Part shown: positions 1 through 8,282 of the stretch, piece by piece | Numbering within the stretch: position 1 is the stretch's first letter | How the letters are laid out: each line of letters opens with the position of its first letter | Source of the DNA: Bacillota bacterium | Lineage (GTDB): Bacteria > Bacillota > Clostridia > Peptostreptococcales > Anaerovoracaceae | NCBI GenBank assembly: GCA_021769295.1 | Contig: JAETTD010000003.1 | Span: 1-64,000, forward strand | Direction of reading: 5' to 3' | Length of the DNA: 64,000 nt | Notes under the pieces: model-generated | Databases searched by the model: none | Told to the model about the DNA's origin: nothing | The model's input: only the letters and a program-made list of their open reading frames with translations | Program-made: the position numbers and the translations under genes

Positions 1-32
1 TGCATTTTAAATTGTGATGTGTACTGTGCCAT
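1..32 (-). CDS. 5' tip of an unidentified gene (partial)
   Basis: Only the first eleven codons are inside the window. The reading starts with ATG at 32-30 (MAQYTSQFKM), preceded at a good distance by GGAGG and, further up, by a promoter-like -10 at 58-63. The start is therefore believable, but ten residues are not enough to name a product. The gene continues beyond position 1. Confidence 0.55.
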   Translation of the reverse strand, partial: MAQYTSQFKM

Positions 33-57
33 AATCTTTTCCTCCATACTTACTGGT

Positions 58-88
58 ATTATATCATTGATTCCAGTGTTTGTGTGAA
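58..88 (-). promoter_or_regulatory. Probable sigma-A promoter for the gene leaving the window
   Basis: On the minus strand there is a perfect TATAAT (63-58) and a TTCACA (88-83), one base from consensus. The 19-bp spacing is a little long. The predicted start near position 51 would leave a leader of about 20 nt before the ATG at 32. Repeat array A1 begins about 40 bp upstream. Confidence 0.5.
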
Positions 89-130
89 GGAGTCCGTTAA
101 ATGGGGACCACATTAAGACCTTGCCCGGAC

Positions 131-414
131 TGCCGGAAATCTTAAAAATTTTTTGAATTGCGGCATTATGACCGGTCGATGGGAGGCCGGACTGCCGTGA
201 ATTCTAAATTTTTCTTCAAATACGGCATTTTATGAGCCTTTTAGGTGATAAAATTGCCGTAAATGTCGAAATTTCTTTCATACACGGTCATTTTTAAGAC
301 TCAGAACCCCGTCAAACTGCCGTAAACGTTAAAATTTTTTTGAATTGCGGCATTTTGGTCGGTCGCCGAATGGCTAAACTGCCGTAAACCCTCAAAAATC
401 CTTGAATCACGACA
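131..414. repeat. Inverted-repeat array A1 (family A, five units)
   Basis: Units start at 131, 193, 255, 318 and 380. Each is a 35-bp block with TGCCG at one end and CGGCA at the other, followed by about 27 bp of non-conserved spacer. The steps are 62, 62, 63 and 62 bp. Units 3 and 5 have damaged right arms (CGGTCA and CGACA), and the single 63-bp step coincides with the damaged unit 3, so this is the most decayed copy of the family. The array lies between the 3' end of the Nudix gene and the promoter of the gene at 1-32. The stretch 415-746 after it shows no gene, RNA or repeat that I can support. Confidence 0.85.
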
Positions 415-746
415 TTATCTCTCCTCTGCAAGCCAATAATAAATTCCACCTGTCAAACTCACTTGTCAATCCCAACGGAAAGAGGCAATACTATCATAAA
501 CAACAGCATGTTGCGAAAGAGAAGCCGATAGGTTTTTGCCCCATCCTTAAGCGGTCTGAAATGAGAAGATGTATTTTTGTTCATATAGAGGGTCTGAATC
601 GGTATTTTTGCCCACCGCAATGAACATATGAACGCTTGCTTTGCTCAGCCGATATGCCAGATTCTCCGTATAGTCCCTGTCGTCATAGGTACACATACCC
701 ATGCGTATTGCAAAGCCTAAACTACCTGTTTTGTAAAATTTTGTGT

Positions 747-1412
747 TTAAACAATAACCTTTTCGACCAGCCATTTTGCCATTCTGGCCGTAATCCCCCA
801 TATTATTTTATCCTTATATCTGTACAGAGGCAGTATGTTGACTCCTTTTCTCCAATTGTAATCAGGCGAAATGCCTGTCTTTTCATAAGGAAAATCCTCG
901 ACCTTGGAAACAACTTCCACATCATAGTTTTCAGGCGAATTTTTTATAAAAAATTCTACAGGAACGGTGAACACTTCCGCCACTTCGTCCTCATTTATCC
1001 TGATTTTCTCAAGGAGCTTTCTGTCCAGTTCGGTTACAAAAGTATAGAGGGTATATCCTGAAAATCCGTACAGCGTATCAAATTGCCCTATCACATTCAC
1101 CTCCGAAGCGGAGATTCCGATTTCCTCTTCCATTTCCCTCAAGGCACACTGGGCAGGCGATTCTCCCTCCTCTATATTGCCTCCGGGAAAGCATATGTCT
1201 CCCGGCTGGGTTTTAAGCCGGCTTGCCCTCACTTCAAAAAGCAGGCTTAGTCCCTCCTCTGTTTCCACAAGGGGAATTGCCACGCTGAAAAATTTGTGTT
1301 TTCCTATGGTTCCCGGGTTTCTATTCTTCAGTATATTTTCTATCTCTCTGATGCTTTTCACTGTCTTCCTCCCATGTTTCTTCGCATCCTTAAATTTCTT
1401 CATAAATAACAT
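747..1412 (-). CDS. Nudix hydrolase, CoA pyrophosphatase type
   Basis: A complete Nudix box (GGNIEEGESPAQCALREMEE, continuing into EIGI) lies in the first half. Directly before it is the LLFEVRASR...FPGG segment typical of CoA diphosphatases (NudL/NUDT7 group), which cleave CoA to phosphopantetheine and 3',5'-ADP with Mg2+ or Mn2+. The glutamates of REMEEE would bind the metal. Substrate assignment is from family knowledge; other acyl-CoA or nucleotide substrates are possible. The start is uncertain: ATG 1412 and ATG 1403 are both possible, and a GTG at 1430 lies inside a hairpin. Only 45 bp separate it from the P-loop gene upstream, so co-transcription past that hairpin is possible. No clear terminator follows. 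Confidence 0.85.
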   Translation of the reverse strand: MLFMKKFKDAKKHGRKTVKSIREIENILKNRNPGTIGKHKFFSVAIPLVETEEGLSLLFEVRASRLKTQPGDICFPGGNIEEGESPAQCALREMEEEIGISASEVNVIGQFDTLYGFSGYTLYTFVTELDRKLLEKIRINEDEVAEVFTVPVEFFIKNSPENYDVEVVSKVEDFPYEKTGISPDYNWRKGVNILPLYRYKDKIIWGITARMAKWLVEKVIV

Positions 1413-1414
1413 AA

Positions 1415-1434
1415 GGCGATGGTAACCCACCGCC
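1415..1434 (-). terminator. Hairpin after the P-loop gene, weak terminator
   Basis: On the minus strand GGCGGTGG and CCATCGCC form an 8-bp stem (one G-U pair) closed by a GTTA loop, followed by the only moderately U-rich TTATGTTATTT. It sits between the stop of the P-loop gene and the start of the Nudix gene, so it may attenuate readthrough or occlude translation starts rather than terminate fully. Confidence 0.45.
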
Positions 1435-1457
1435 TGTATATTATCAAAGCAAATTTA

Positions 1458-1880
1458 TCAGTTTAAGATTTCACATCCCTCAAAGTTTACACCAATCATT
1501 TCTTCTTTTTCAGCGCTCAGGCTTACTACGAAATCCATACCGTAATTCTTTGAAATATCTTTAAGTCTTTCAACAAACTCCGGCAAATCACCCAGAGAAA
1601 CATCTGCGTGCTTAAGAATACTGTCTATGTATATGGTTTCTATATCGTGGTCCAAACTTATTATGCCATATATAAATCCTATATATTCATCGCTGTTTGT
1701 AATGTGCTCGAAATCTTCCATGCATATAACTCTGATTCTATATTTTAGATCATACATCAATCTATGATTTTTGTTAATAAAAATAACGCTTCCTTTGCTG
1801 TTTTCTACTGAATCGTTGGCAAGGTCAATCATCTGTTTAGTCTTACCGCTGCCTTTATGTCCAACTAATAATTTCACCAT
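1458..1880 (-). CDS. Small P-loop protein of unknown function
   Basis: A 140-residue protein that begins almost at once with a Walker A motif (GHKGSGKT, residues 7-14). A hydrophobic strand follows (SVIFINKNH), and a Walker-B-like IETIYIDSIL lies further on, so it should bind and perhaps hydrolyse a nucleotide. There are no membrane segments or signal peptide. I know similar short ATP-binding proteins as uncharacterised genes in Clostridia but cannot give a function. It has its own good promoter (1933-1961) and a GGAGGC ribosome site before ATG 1880, so it appears to be expressed separately from rlmN. Confidence 0.8.
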   Translation of the reverse strand: MVKLLVGHKGSGKTKQMIDLANDSVENSKGSVIFINKNHRLMYDLKYRIRVICMEDFEHITNSDEYIGFIYGIISLDHDIETIYIDSILKHADVSLGDLPEFVERLKDISKNYGMDFVVSLSAEKEEMIGVNFEGCEILN

Positions 1881-1932
1881 GGTTATCGCCTCCTAAATAA
1901 ATGTTGCTCAGTTTCAATCTTTTATTTTATTC

Positions 1933-1961
1933 ATTATACAATAACCTTCTTTTCTTTTCAA
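1933..1961 (-). promoter_or_regulatory. Sigma-A promoter of the small P-loop gene
   Basis: TTGAAA (1961-1956) and a perfect TATAAT (1938-1933) are separated by 17 bp on the minus strand. The start codon is about 53 bp downstream of the -10. This is one of the cleanest promoters in the window. Confidence 0.7.
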
Positions 1962-1968
1962 TGGGAAT

Positions 1969-3003
1969 TTATTTTTTTCGTCTCAGTCTGAGCTGGCCGC
2001 ATGCTCCGTCTATATCATCGCCGAGTTCACGCCTTATTGTTGCAGGGATTCCCCTTTTTTCCAAAACGGAGCAAAAAGCTTCCGCATCCTTGCGTCCGGT
2101 AGTGTCAAGCCCCGTCTCTTCCACCTTGTTGAGCGGAATCAGGTTCACATGGCAAAGCATTCCCCGCAGCAGATCTGCCAGTTTTTCCGCATGACTTCTC
2201 GAATCGTTTACTCCTTTAACCAGAGTATATTCAAAGGTTATTCGCCTTGATGTACGGGCGGTGTAACTGCGGCAGGCTTCTATAAGCCTGTCCATAGGAT
2301 ATTTTCTGTTTACCGGCATCATCTCGCTTCTCGTCTCATTATCGGGAGCGTGAAGTGAGATTGCAAGATTTACCTGCGGAAAATCCTCCGCAAATTTTCT
2401 TATGGCGGGCACGATGCCGCATGTGGAAACCGTAATATTTCGCATACTTAGATTTCTGCCGTTTTTATCGTTTATTATTCTTAAAAACGCTGACAGATTT
2501 TCGTAGTTGTCAAAAGGCTCGCCGGTACCCATTATTACTATGTGATTTATGGTTTCTCCCGTGTCTCTTTCCGCTGCCAAAAGCTGCTCTGACATCTCTC
2601 CGGGTGAAAGATTTCTCTGCAAGCCTTCCATTGTGGAAGCGCAGAACCTGCAGCCCATACGACATCCCGCCTGCAAAGATATGCATATGGTGTTGCCGTA
2701 TTTGTATTTCATAAACACGCTTTCTATAGTGTTTCCGTCATCAAGCTCGAAAAGATATTTTCTGGTTCCGTCCAGCTTTGAAACCTGAACTTTCACAGGT
2801 TTCAAAGCTCCCGTGTGACAGCCCCGTTCTTCAAGTTTTTCAGCCAAAGAATGAGGCACGTTTTTCATCTGGGCGAAGTTTTCTGCGCCCTTATAGAGCC
2901 AAGCAAAAATCTGCTTGGCTCTGAATTTCGGTTCTTCAAGCTCTGCCATGAGAGCTTCCGTTTCATTGAATTGTAAATCTTTAAGGTTAATTTTTTCTCT
3001 CAT
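1969..3003 (-). CDS. rlmN: 23S rRNA/tRNA (adenine-C2) methyltransferase RlmN
   Basis: A radical-SAM enzyme that methylates C2 of A2503 in 23S rRNA and of A37 in some tRNAs. The cluster-binding cysteines C-x3-C-x2-C are at about residues 114, 118 and 121 (GCRMGCRFC). The catalytic C-terminal cysteine is in GACGQL close to the end. The length of 344 residues is normal. The start chosen is ATG 3003, which lies next to the TGA (3008-3006) of the preceding ABC gene; an in-frame TTG at 3009 is the alternative. There is no obvious ribosome site, so translation is probably coupled to the ABC gene. It looks like the last gene of that operon. Confidence 0.95.
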   Translation of the reverse strand: MREKINLKDLQFNETEALMAELEEPKFRAKQIFAWLYKGAENFAQMKNVPHSLAEKLEERGCHTGALKPVKVQVSKLDGTRKYLFELDDGNTIESVFMKYKYGNTICISLQAGCRMGCRFCASTMEGLQRNLSPGEMSEQLLAAERDTGETINHIVIMGTGEPFDNYENLSAFLRIINDKNGRNLSMRNITVSTCGIVPAIRKFAEDFPQVNLAISLHAPDNETRSEMMPVNRKYPMDRLIEACRSYTARTSRRITFEYTLVKGVNDSRSHAEKLADLLRGMLCHVNLIPLNKVEETGLDTTGRKDAEAFCSVLEKRGIPATIRRELGDDIDGACGQLRLRRKK

Positions 3004-3005
3004 AA

Positions 3006-5447
3006 TCAATCCACATCATGTCTTGCCAATATGGCAGCCGGAGTCTTTCTCATAGTGCTGAATACAGGAATCAGTCCAACTATGGAGTTGAATACGTAGA
3101 GCACTATTATGGCTCCGAAGAATACTACCGGATTTATGGCAAACATGGAAGTTAAAAATTCTATCTTACACAGATGATGCAATATATACGACATTATTAT
3201 TACTCCTGCCAAACTGCTCACGGTAGTTATGGCAAAGATTTCTCCCAGAAACATCTTATATATATCCGTTTTTTTAACGCCTATCGCCCTGTATATACCG
3301 ATTTCCTTTATCCTTGACAAGAAGGAAGAACGTGTCATGAGCAGTATTTCTATCAGGGAAATTATCAACATGATAAATCCCAATATTACGGTACTTCTTG
3401 TCATATCGCTCTTATCGCTTACGTATGTTTCCCTGTCGGTTTCGTAAGTCCACCTTACGTTGAGGTTCTGTGCCCGCAGTGCCTCGAGAGCTGTCTCTTT
3501 GTCATCAGCAGGCGCAACTTCAAAACCGCTTGCGTCCGCAATTACAGCATACTTTATTGTGTTCTGATTTGCAAGATAACTTTCCGTTTTTTCAGGGCTT
3601 TCATAGTATCCTACAACTTTAAGCTTGTGACCGTTTACTTTTGCATCCGTCTCCTTGTTAAGCGGCATAATCTCTGACATGCTTTGAGGTACGATGATTT
3701 CATAATCGTTTTCCGGCAGCCTTCCTTTTTTCAAAGTATACTCTTTGTCGAAAGACTGATAATTAAATATGTTCTTTGATGAACCCGGCACCTCGGCCAT
3801 TGACATTTCGTCCTCTTCTCCTGAAGCCGAATTATACAATATATCCGTAAATACAGACGGCGAAGCGTAGATTACAGGCTGAACCTTATCCGTTATTCCC
3901 ACGATTTTGAAATCCTTCATGTTAGACACGTTGAGGGGTTTGTCGAGCATCTGCTCTGCCTTGGTGATTCCCAGCTGTTTGGCCGTTCCTCTGCTCAGCA
4001 TCCTGTCTATGGATAGCTTATCTATAACTACTTCATGGTCATTCTCAGGCATCCTGCCTAAAATCAAATCACCTTCGTTTATATCGGCGATATCCGTAAG
4101 AGCTCCCGAAATGATTTCTTCCTCATAGGATGATTGATAGTAGAAGTTCATCTTAAACTTCATGTTTACCACGGAAGAGCCCGGAAAAACATGCTTGATT
4201 TGCGGCATCTGCTCATACTCCAGATATTTTTCCACAGTTACGGACGGAATCTCTGCCTTTAAGTATTCTCTGTTGCTCTGTATAAAATCCTTGTCTTTTA
4301 CATCGAGACTTGCATATATGCTGCTGAAAGCATAGGTTACAAAGATTCCCGCAAGCACAAATCCTATGAGCAGCAGTTTTCTGATTACATGGTAATTTGC
4401 AATCTTCTTAAATCCCTGCAAAAGCGAAGGGAAGAATCCCACTATGGAACTGTACTTTTCCTTTATCGTTGAATCCACCACTTTATCAAAGTCAAAGCTG
4501 TATTCTTCGTAAAGGGTTTTGTCCATTTCCCTGTAATTATCATCAACAAACTCTATTGCCGAATTGCTGTCTACAACCTCAACCCGTTTGTCATTTTTTG
4601 TTTTGATATATATGTTGCCGTTCTTTATTACCACATCTATATCGAGGGAATCTTCTTCATTTCCGTAAAAATTCAATTTGACCGAATCCTGAGATATGGA
4701 TTCCTGTTTTTCAAAATCCCTGAGATAGAATTTGTTGTCTATCCTGTAATCCAAGTTGTCGTCTGTCTCGTTTTCGTAGTCATTTACCACTTTTCCGTCT
4801 TTCAATTCGATTACTCTTGAAGCATAGAACTTGGCAAGTTCCACCTCGTGAGTTACAAGCACCACAAGCCTGTCTCTTGATATGGCTTTGATTATATTCA
4901 TAATCTCTATGGTGTTGGCGCTGTCAAGATTGCCTGTAGGCTCATCGGCAATTATTATCTTCGGATTTTTTGCAATGGCCCTTGCGATGCCCACTCTCTG
5001 ACGCTCGCCGCCGGAAAGCATGTCTGTGGTTCTGTTTCTGTAGCGATAGATATTCAAAGTTTCCAGCACATAATCTATTCTCTTCTTAATCTCCGCTTCA
5101 TCTTTGATGCCTATCATCCTCAATGCAATGGCAACATTTTCGTACACGGTCATGCTGTCTACCAACTTATAGTCCTGGAAAATATATCCTATGTTCAGAT
5201 TTCTTATTTCGTCAATCTTTGAAGCACTTCTGCCGGTAATCTTTGTTCCGTCCACAAATATGTCGCCTTTGTTCACCCGGTCGAGACCGCCTATGGCATT
5301 GAGCATGGTGGTTTTTCCCGAGCCGGAAGGCCCCAGTAGCGCCACAAGGCCTTTTGTTCCGAGGTCCAGCGTAGTATCGTTTATGACATGAATCTCATTT
5401 TTCTTACCCTTGTTGAAGTATTTGTTTACGCCTCTTAATTTAATCAT
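3006..5447 (-). CDS. ABC transporter, ATPase fused to FtsX-like permease (813 aa)
   Basis: The N-terminal ~230 residues form an ABC ATPase with Walker A GPSGSGKTT, signature LSGGERQRVGIARA and Walker B IIIADEPTGNLD. These are the motifs of the LolD/MacB/Bce-type group that drives lipid or peptide handling rather than small-solute import. After a charged linker comes one membrane helix (about residues 360-385), a large extracytoplasmic region, and a C-terminal FtsX domain with three hydrophobic segments. The fused ATPase-plus-permease arrangement recurs in the next gene (5451-7682), so the two products probably act as a pair. AGAGGAGG precedes the ATG. The substrate is unknown; antimicrobial-peptide resistance or cell-wall sensing are guesses from the family. 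Confidence 0.9.
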   Translation of the reverse strand: MIKLRGVNKYFNKGKKNEIHVINDTTLDLGTKGLVALLGPSGSGKTTMLNAIGGLDRVNKGDIFVDGTKITGRSASKIDEIRNLNIGYIFQDYKLVDSMTVYENVAIALRMIGIKDEAEIKKRIDYVLETLNIYRYRNRTTDMLSGGERQRVGIARAIAKNPKIIIADEPTGNLDSANTIEIMNIIKAISRDRLVVLVTHEVELAKFYASRVIELKDGKVVNDYENETDDNLDYRIDNKFYLRDFEKQESISQDSVKLNFYGNEEDSLDIDVVIKNGNIYIKTKNDKRVEVVDSNSAIEFVDDNYREMDKTLYEEYSFDFDKVVDSTIKEKYSSIVGFFPSLLQGFKKIANYHVIRKLLLIGFVLAGIFVTYAFSSIYASLDVKDKDFIQSNREYLKAEIPSVTVEKYLEYEQMPQIKHVFPGSSVVNMKFKMNFYYQSSYEEEIISGALTDIADINEGDLILGRMPENDHEVVIDKLSIDRMLSRGTAKQLGITKAEQMLDKPLNVSNMKDFKIVGITDKVQPVIYASPSVFTDILYNSASGEEDEMSMAEVPGSSKNIFNYQSFDKEYTLKKGRLPENDYEIIVPQSMSEIMPLNKETDAKVNGHKLKVVGYYESPEKTESYLANQNTIKYAVIADASGFEVAPADDKETALEALRAQNLNVRWTYETDRETYVSDKSDMTRSTVILGFIMLIISLIEILLMTRSSFLSRIKEIGIYRAIGVKKTDIYKMFLGEIFAITTVSSLAGVIIMSYILHHLCKIEFLTSMFAINPVVFFGAIIVLYVFNSIVGLIPVFSTMRKTPAAILARHDVD

Positions 5448-5450
5448 CTG

Positions 5451-7682
5451 CTACGCCTCCTCTCTGTATGTGTTCATAACCGAATCCTTAAACAGTTTCT
5501 TTGCAAACTTATGCGAAATCAGATAGGACATGGCGATTATTACCACGTACATGATTACATAGTTGACCGGCTTCAGATATCCTGCCAAATCCATTATATA
5601 TCCTTGAGTTATAACGCCTCCGTATACCAGAAGCATTGCAATCATAAACACACCGTATGCCAAGGTTGCAAGGAGGAACAGTTCTATATCGAGAAGCTGC
5701 TTTGATATTTTTCTCGATGCTCCGAGGGTTCTCAAGGTCGTGTAGTAAGAATTTCTTGATTTCAGTATTATCCTTATTATGAAATATGAAATGAAGAATA
5801 ATGCTATTACGAGAACCGCCAGCGCAAAGGTCTTCATCATTGAAATTATCTGCTTGATTTCCGCTCCTTCGCTTGAGAGAGACTCCCTCATAACCAGAGT
5901 GTTAAATCCCATTTCTTTTAGGCTGGCTGTCGTATCATCCAGCGTCTTGACGTTTTCTACAAAGACGGAACTTTGGAACGTGCCCTTGTTTACAAGGTTG
6001 TTATAGTCTTCGGAATTGATATATATCAATCCCATTTTGCTTTCCTTAAAGTCCTCTCCCATGAGCTTCTTAAAGTTGCCTTTGTTATATGTTTTGCTGA
6101 TTTTAACCGTAAGAGAATCGCTGCTGTATATGTTTTCTGCACTGATAACTATACTCTTGCCTACACAGTTTCCGTTTTGGGTCAAATCATTCAGTTCGCT
6201 GCTGACATATGCTTCTCCCTTAGGGACGATGTCGCTCGGTGTTACATGGAAATTTGGCTCGCCGTTCATGGTGTCATAATACTCTCCTTCAAACAGAGAT
6301 TTTATGTTGCTTCTCTCCACCGCTGAACGTTCACGCAGTTCTTTCATGATTTCTTCGCCTACATAATAGGTGGACTGCCAGCCGCGTATATTGTCATTTA
6401 ACACGATGCCCACTATTTTAAAAGGTGTTTCCAGTTTTCTTTCACCTGACTCGTCATACCTGTCCAGATAGAAATTCTTTTCAAATAAATCTTCCGTTCC
6501 CTCGCTGAGATAATAATCGTCGCTTCTTCCTTCTATGATAATCTCATATGGATTCTCCGGCATCCTTCCCATGGAAAGCTCCCCTTCAAAATCCTTTAAA
6601 TCCACAAAATTGCCGTAGAAGCTGTACCAGTATTCTTCATCCGATATGCTTTCCGAGTAATCCACCAGCAAATCATCCTTTGCAATGCGCTTGACATTAT
6701 CCAAAGCCTCGATAGCTTTAAATTCTTCATCCGTAATTGCGGACTTATCCGGTTTGTTGATTACTATACGGTCGTCCGACGCATTGTTGAAAAACATATT
6801 GTATCCGTAAGCCGATTCCTCGTATTCCATTTTCTGGAACGAAGAATAGGTTCCTGCCACCGCAAAGGAGATAAACATGAAAACAGCAAATATCAATATA
6901 AATTTGGCAGGAATATTAAATGCGTTTCTTGCGCCCAGCAGCAAACGGTTCGCCACGGTAATATCCGCAAAATCCCTGCTGCTGTCTCCTTCCTCCACCT
7001 CGGGCTTTTCCAGGACTTTGTCTTCCAGAATTTTGCCGTCATGCATCTTTATGAGCCTTGTGGCATATTGCTCTACCTGCTCAAAATTATGAGTAACTAT
7101 TATTACCAGTTTATCTTTTGATATTTCACTGAGTAGCTTAACCACTTCTTCGGCGGATTTGCTGTCCAGATTGCCCGTAGGCTCGTCTGCAACTATTATC
7201 GGCGTCTCTTTTGCCAGCGCTCTTGCTATGGCAACTCTCTGCTTCTGACCGCCTGAAAGCTTTGAACACTTGGTATTTGCAAAATCCGAAAGGCCTACTT
7301 TTTCAATGATATTCGTTATCTTCTCCTTGGCTTCCTTTCTGCTTTCTCCGTTTAAAATCAAAGCAAGCTCAACATTCTGATAAACCGTATAGCTGTTTAC
7401 CAGATTAAAATTCTGAAAAATATTTCCCACATATCTGCGGCGGTATTCTTCAAAATCCGATTCGTTATAATGGCTTGTTTCTTCGCCATTTATGTACATT
7501 TCCCCTTCTTCGTAAGTATCAAGGCCGGAAAGCACATTGAGCAATGTCGATTTTCCGCTTCCGGATTCTCCGGTAATCACCACAAACTCTCCCATGTTGA
7601 GTTCGAGGTTTACTTTGGAAAATCCGCTGGCAATTACGCCGTTGCTGTAATAAAACTTTGATACATTCTTAAGTTTAAGCAT
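5451..7682 (-). CDS. ABC transporter, ATPase fused to FtsX-like permease (743 aa)
   Basis: Same architecture as its downstream neighbour. An N-terminal ABC ATPase (Walker A GESGSGKST, signature LSGGQKQRVAIARA, Walker B PIIVADEPTGNLD) is followed by a first membrane helix near residue 260, a long extracytoplasmic portion, and C-terminal hydrophobic segments of the FtsX type. The stop codon is 3 bp before the next ATG, which supports one operon of 7682 to rlmN. Expression is probably controlled by the palindrome placed between the -35 and -10 of its promoter (7725-7753). No regulator or histidine kinase gene lies next to it in this window. Confidence 0.9.
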   Translation of the reverse strand: MLKLKNVSKFYYSNGVIASGFSKVNLELNMGEFVVITGESGSGKSTLLNVLSGLDTYEEGEMYINGEETSHYNESDFEEYRRRYVGNIFQNFNLVNSYTVYQNVELALILNGESRKEAKEKITNIIEKVGLSDFANTKCSKLSGGQKQRVAIARALAKETPIIVADEPTGNLDSKSAEEVVKLLSEISKDKLVIIVTHNFEQVEQYATRLIKMHDGKILEDKVLEKPEVEEGDSSRDFADITVANRLLLGARNAFNIPAKFILIFAVFMFISFAVAGTYSSFQKMEYEESAYGYNMFFNNASDDRIVINKPDKSAITDEEFKAIEALDNVKRIAKDDLLVDYSESISDEEYWYSFYGNFVDLKDFEGELSMGRMPENPYEIIIEGRSDDYYLSEGTEDLFEKNFYLDRYDESGERKLETPFKIVGIVLNDNIRGWQSTYYVGEEIMKELRERSAVERSNIKSLFEGEYYDTMNGEPNFHVTPSDIVPKGEAYVSSELNDLTQNGNCVGKSIVISAENIYSSDSLTVKISKTYNKGNFKKLMGEDFKESKMGLIYINSEDYNNLVNKGTFQSSVFVENVKTLDDTTASLKEMGFNTLVMRESLSSEGAEIKQIISMMKTFALAVLVIALFFISYFIIRIILKSRNSYYTTLRTLGASRKISKQLLDIELFLLATLAYGVFMIAMLLVYGGVITQGYIMDLAGYLKPVNYVIMYVVIIAMSYLISHKFAKKLFKDSVMNTYREEA

Positions 7683-7724
7683 ATTAAACCCCTTTTCAGT
7701 TACTTATATTTTCCTATATACGAA

Positions 7725-7753
7725 GTGTACTATATATCATAGTACACTGTCAA
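7725..7753 (-). promoter_or_regulatory. Promoter with embedded 23-bp palindromic operator for the ABC pair
   Basis: A consensus TTGACA (7753-7748) is followed after 18 bp by TACACT. Between and over these elements is a perfect palindrome, GTGTACTAT-N5-ATAGTACAC (7725-7747). A dimeric repressor bound here would block RNA polymerase. GTGTACTA-type half-sites are reminiscent of operators of YtrA-type GntR regulators, which often control ABC transporter operons. That link is inference, and no such gene is in the window. Confidence 0.65.
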
Positions 7754-7832
7754 CTTTAATATGGTTTTTTAAGCTATTATTAAGAAATTTGTAATGATAT
7801 ATTTCTTTGTGGCATGGTCATCTGTTACAGAC

Positions 7833-8053
7833 TGCCGTAAATAAAAAAATTCTTGGGTTTTACGGCAGTTTTAAGGCTATAGAGGCGGCCAAAATGCCGC
7901 AACTAAAGAAATTTTCCAATTTTACGGCAATTTATGGGCTATTCGAGCAGTAAAAATGCCGTATTTCAATAAAAATATAAAATTTACGGCAATTCAGAGG
8001 CGCCCTGAAGGTCAATACTGCCGTAATCAAAGAAATATTTAGAATTTACGGCA
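7833..8053. repeat. Inverted-repeat array A2 (family A, four units)
   Basis: Units start at 7833, 7895, 7957 and 8019, an exact 62-bp step. Each unit has the arms TGCCGTAA/TGCCGCAA and TTTACGGCA around an A/T-rich centre containing an AAA-ATTT-like core, and the 27-bp spacers begin with A/G-TT and mostly end in AAAA. Including flanking bases, unit 1 pairs over about 12 bp. The array separates the 3' end of the sigma-54 activator gene and its terminator from the promoter of the ABC operon. No ORF of note crosses it. Confidence 0.9.
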
Positions 8054-8098
8054 GTACGGCTTGCTTTCAATGTCATGGACGTCATGTCCGCATAACCC

Positions 8099-8134
8099 GA
8101 GACGGCAACCGCCTGAAAAAACGGTTGCCGTCTC
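8099..8134. other. Strong 13-bp hairpin of unclear role
   Basis: GAGACGGCAACCG (8099-8111) and its exact complement (8122-8134) enclose a 10-base A-rich loop. A few T residues follow on the plus strand, but no plus-strand gene ends here; on the minus strand no U-run follows. It carries CGGCA and TGCCG in the opposite order to the family A units just beside it. Confidence 0.6.
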
Positions 8135-8166
8135 TTTATGAATAATACTTATGTTGACCTGCAAGA

Positions 8167-8205
8167 TTAAAAAAGGCAATAATCATTGTTATATAATTAT
8201 TGCCT
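8167..8205 (-). terminator. Rho-independent terminator of the sigma-54 activator gene
   Basis: On the minus strand AGGCAATAAT and ATTATTGCCT form a 10-bp stem (8205-8174) followed directly by a run of T residues (8174-8169 read on the minus strand). It lies about 80 bp after the stop of the regulator gene and would end the 19.4-to-8.3 kb operon. Confidence 0.75.
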
Positions 8206-8282
8206 CACTTCCACGAACACTATTATGTTGTTGAAAATCATTATAACTTAACGATTGGCATATGTCAACTTATAAAAAACCT

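Noticed and set aside
402..623. Small plus-strand ORF beside array A1
   Set aside because: No ribosome site, no recognisable family and it begins in the repeat array; most likely chance.
547..801. Minus-strand ORF of 84 codons after the Nudix gene
   Set aside because: It overlaps the end of the Nudix gene in another frame, has no ribosome site at its start or at the inner ATG, and resembles no family I know. A decayed gene fragment is possible but cannot be supported.
7833..8053. CRISPR array
   Set aside because: The 62-bp period and 35/27 partition look like repeat and spacer lengths of CRISPR, but only short arms are conserved instead of a whole repeat, the loops vary inside the repeat, arrays have 3-5 units, and no cas gene is present in the window.
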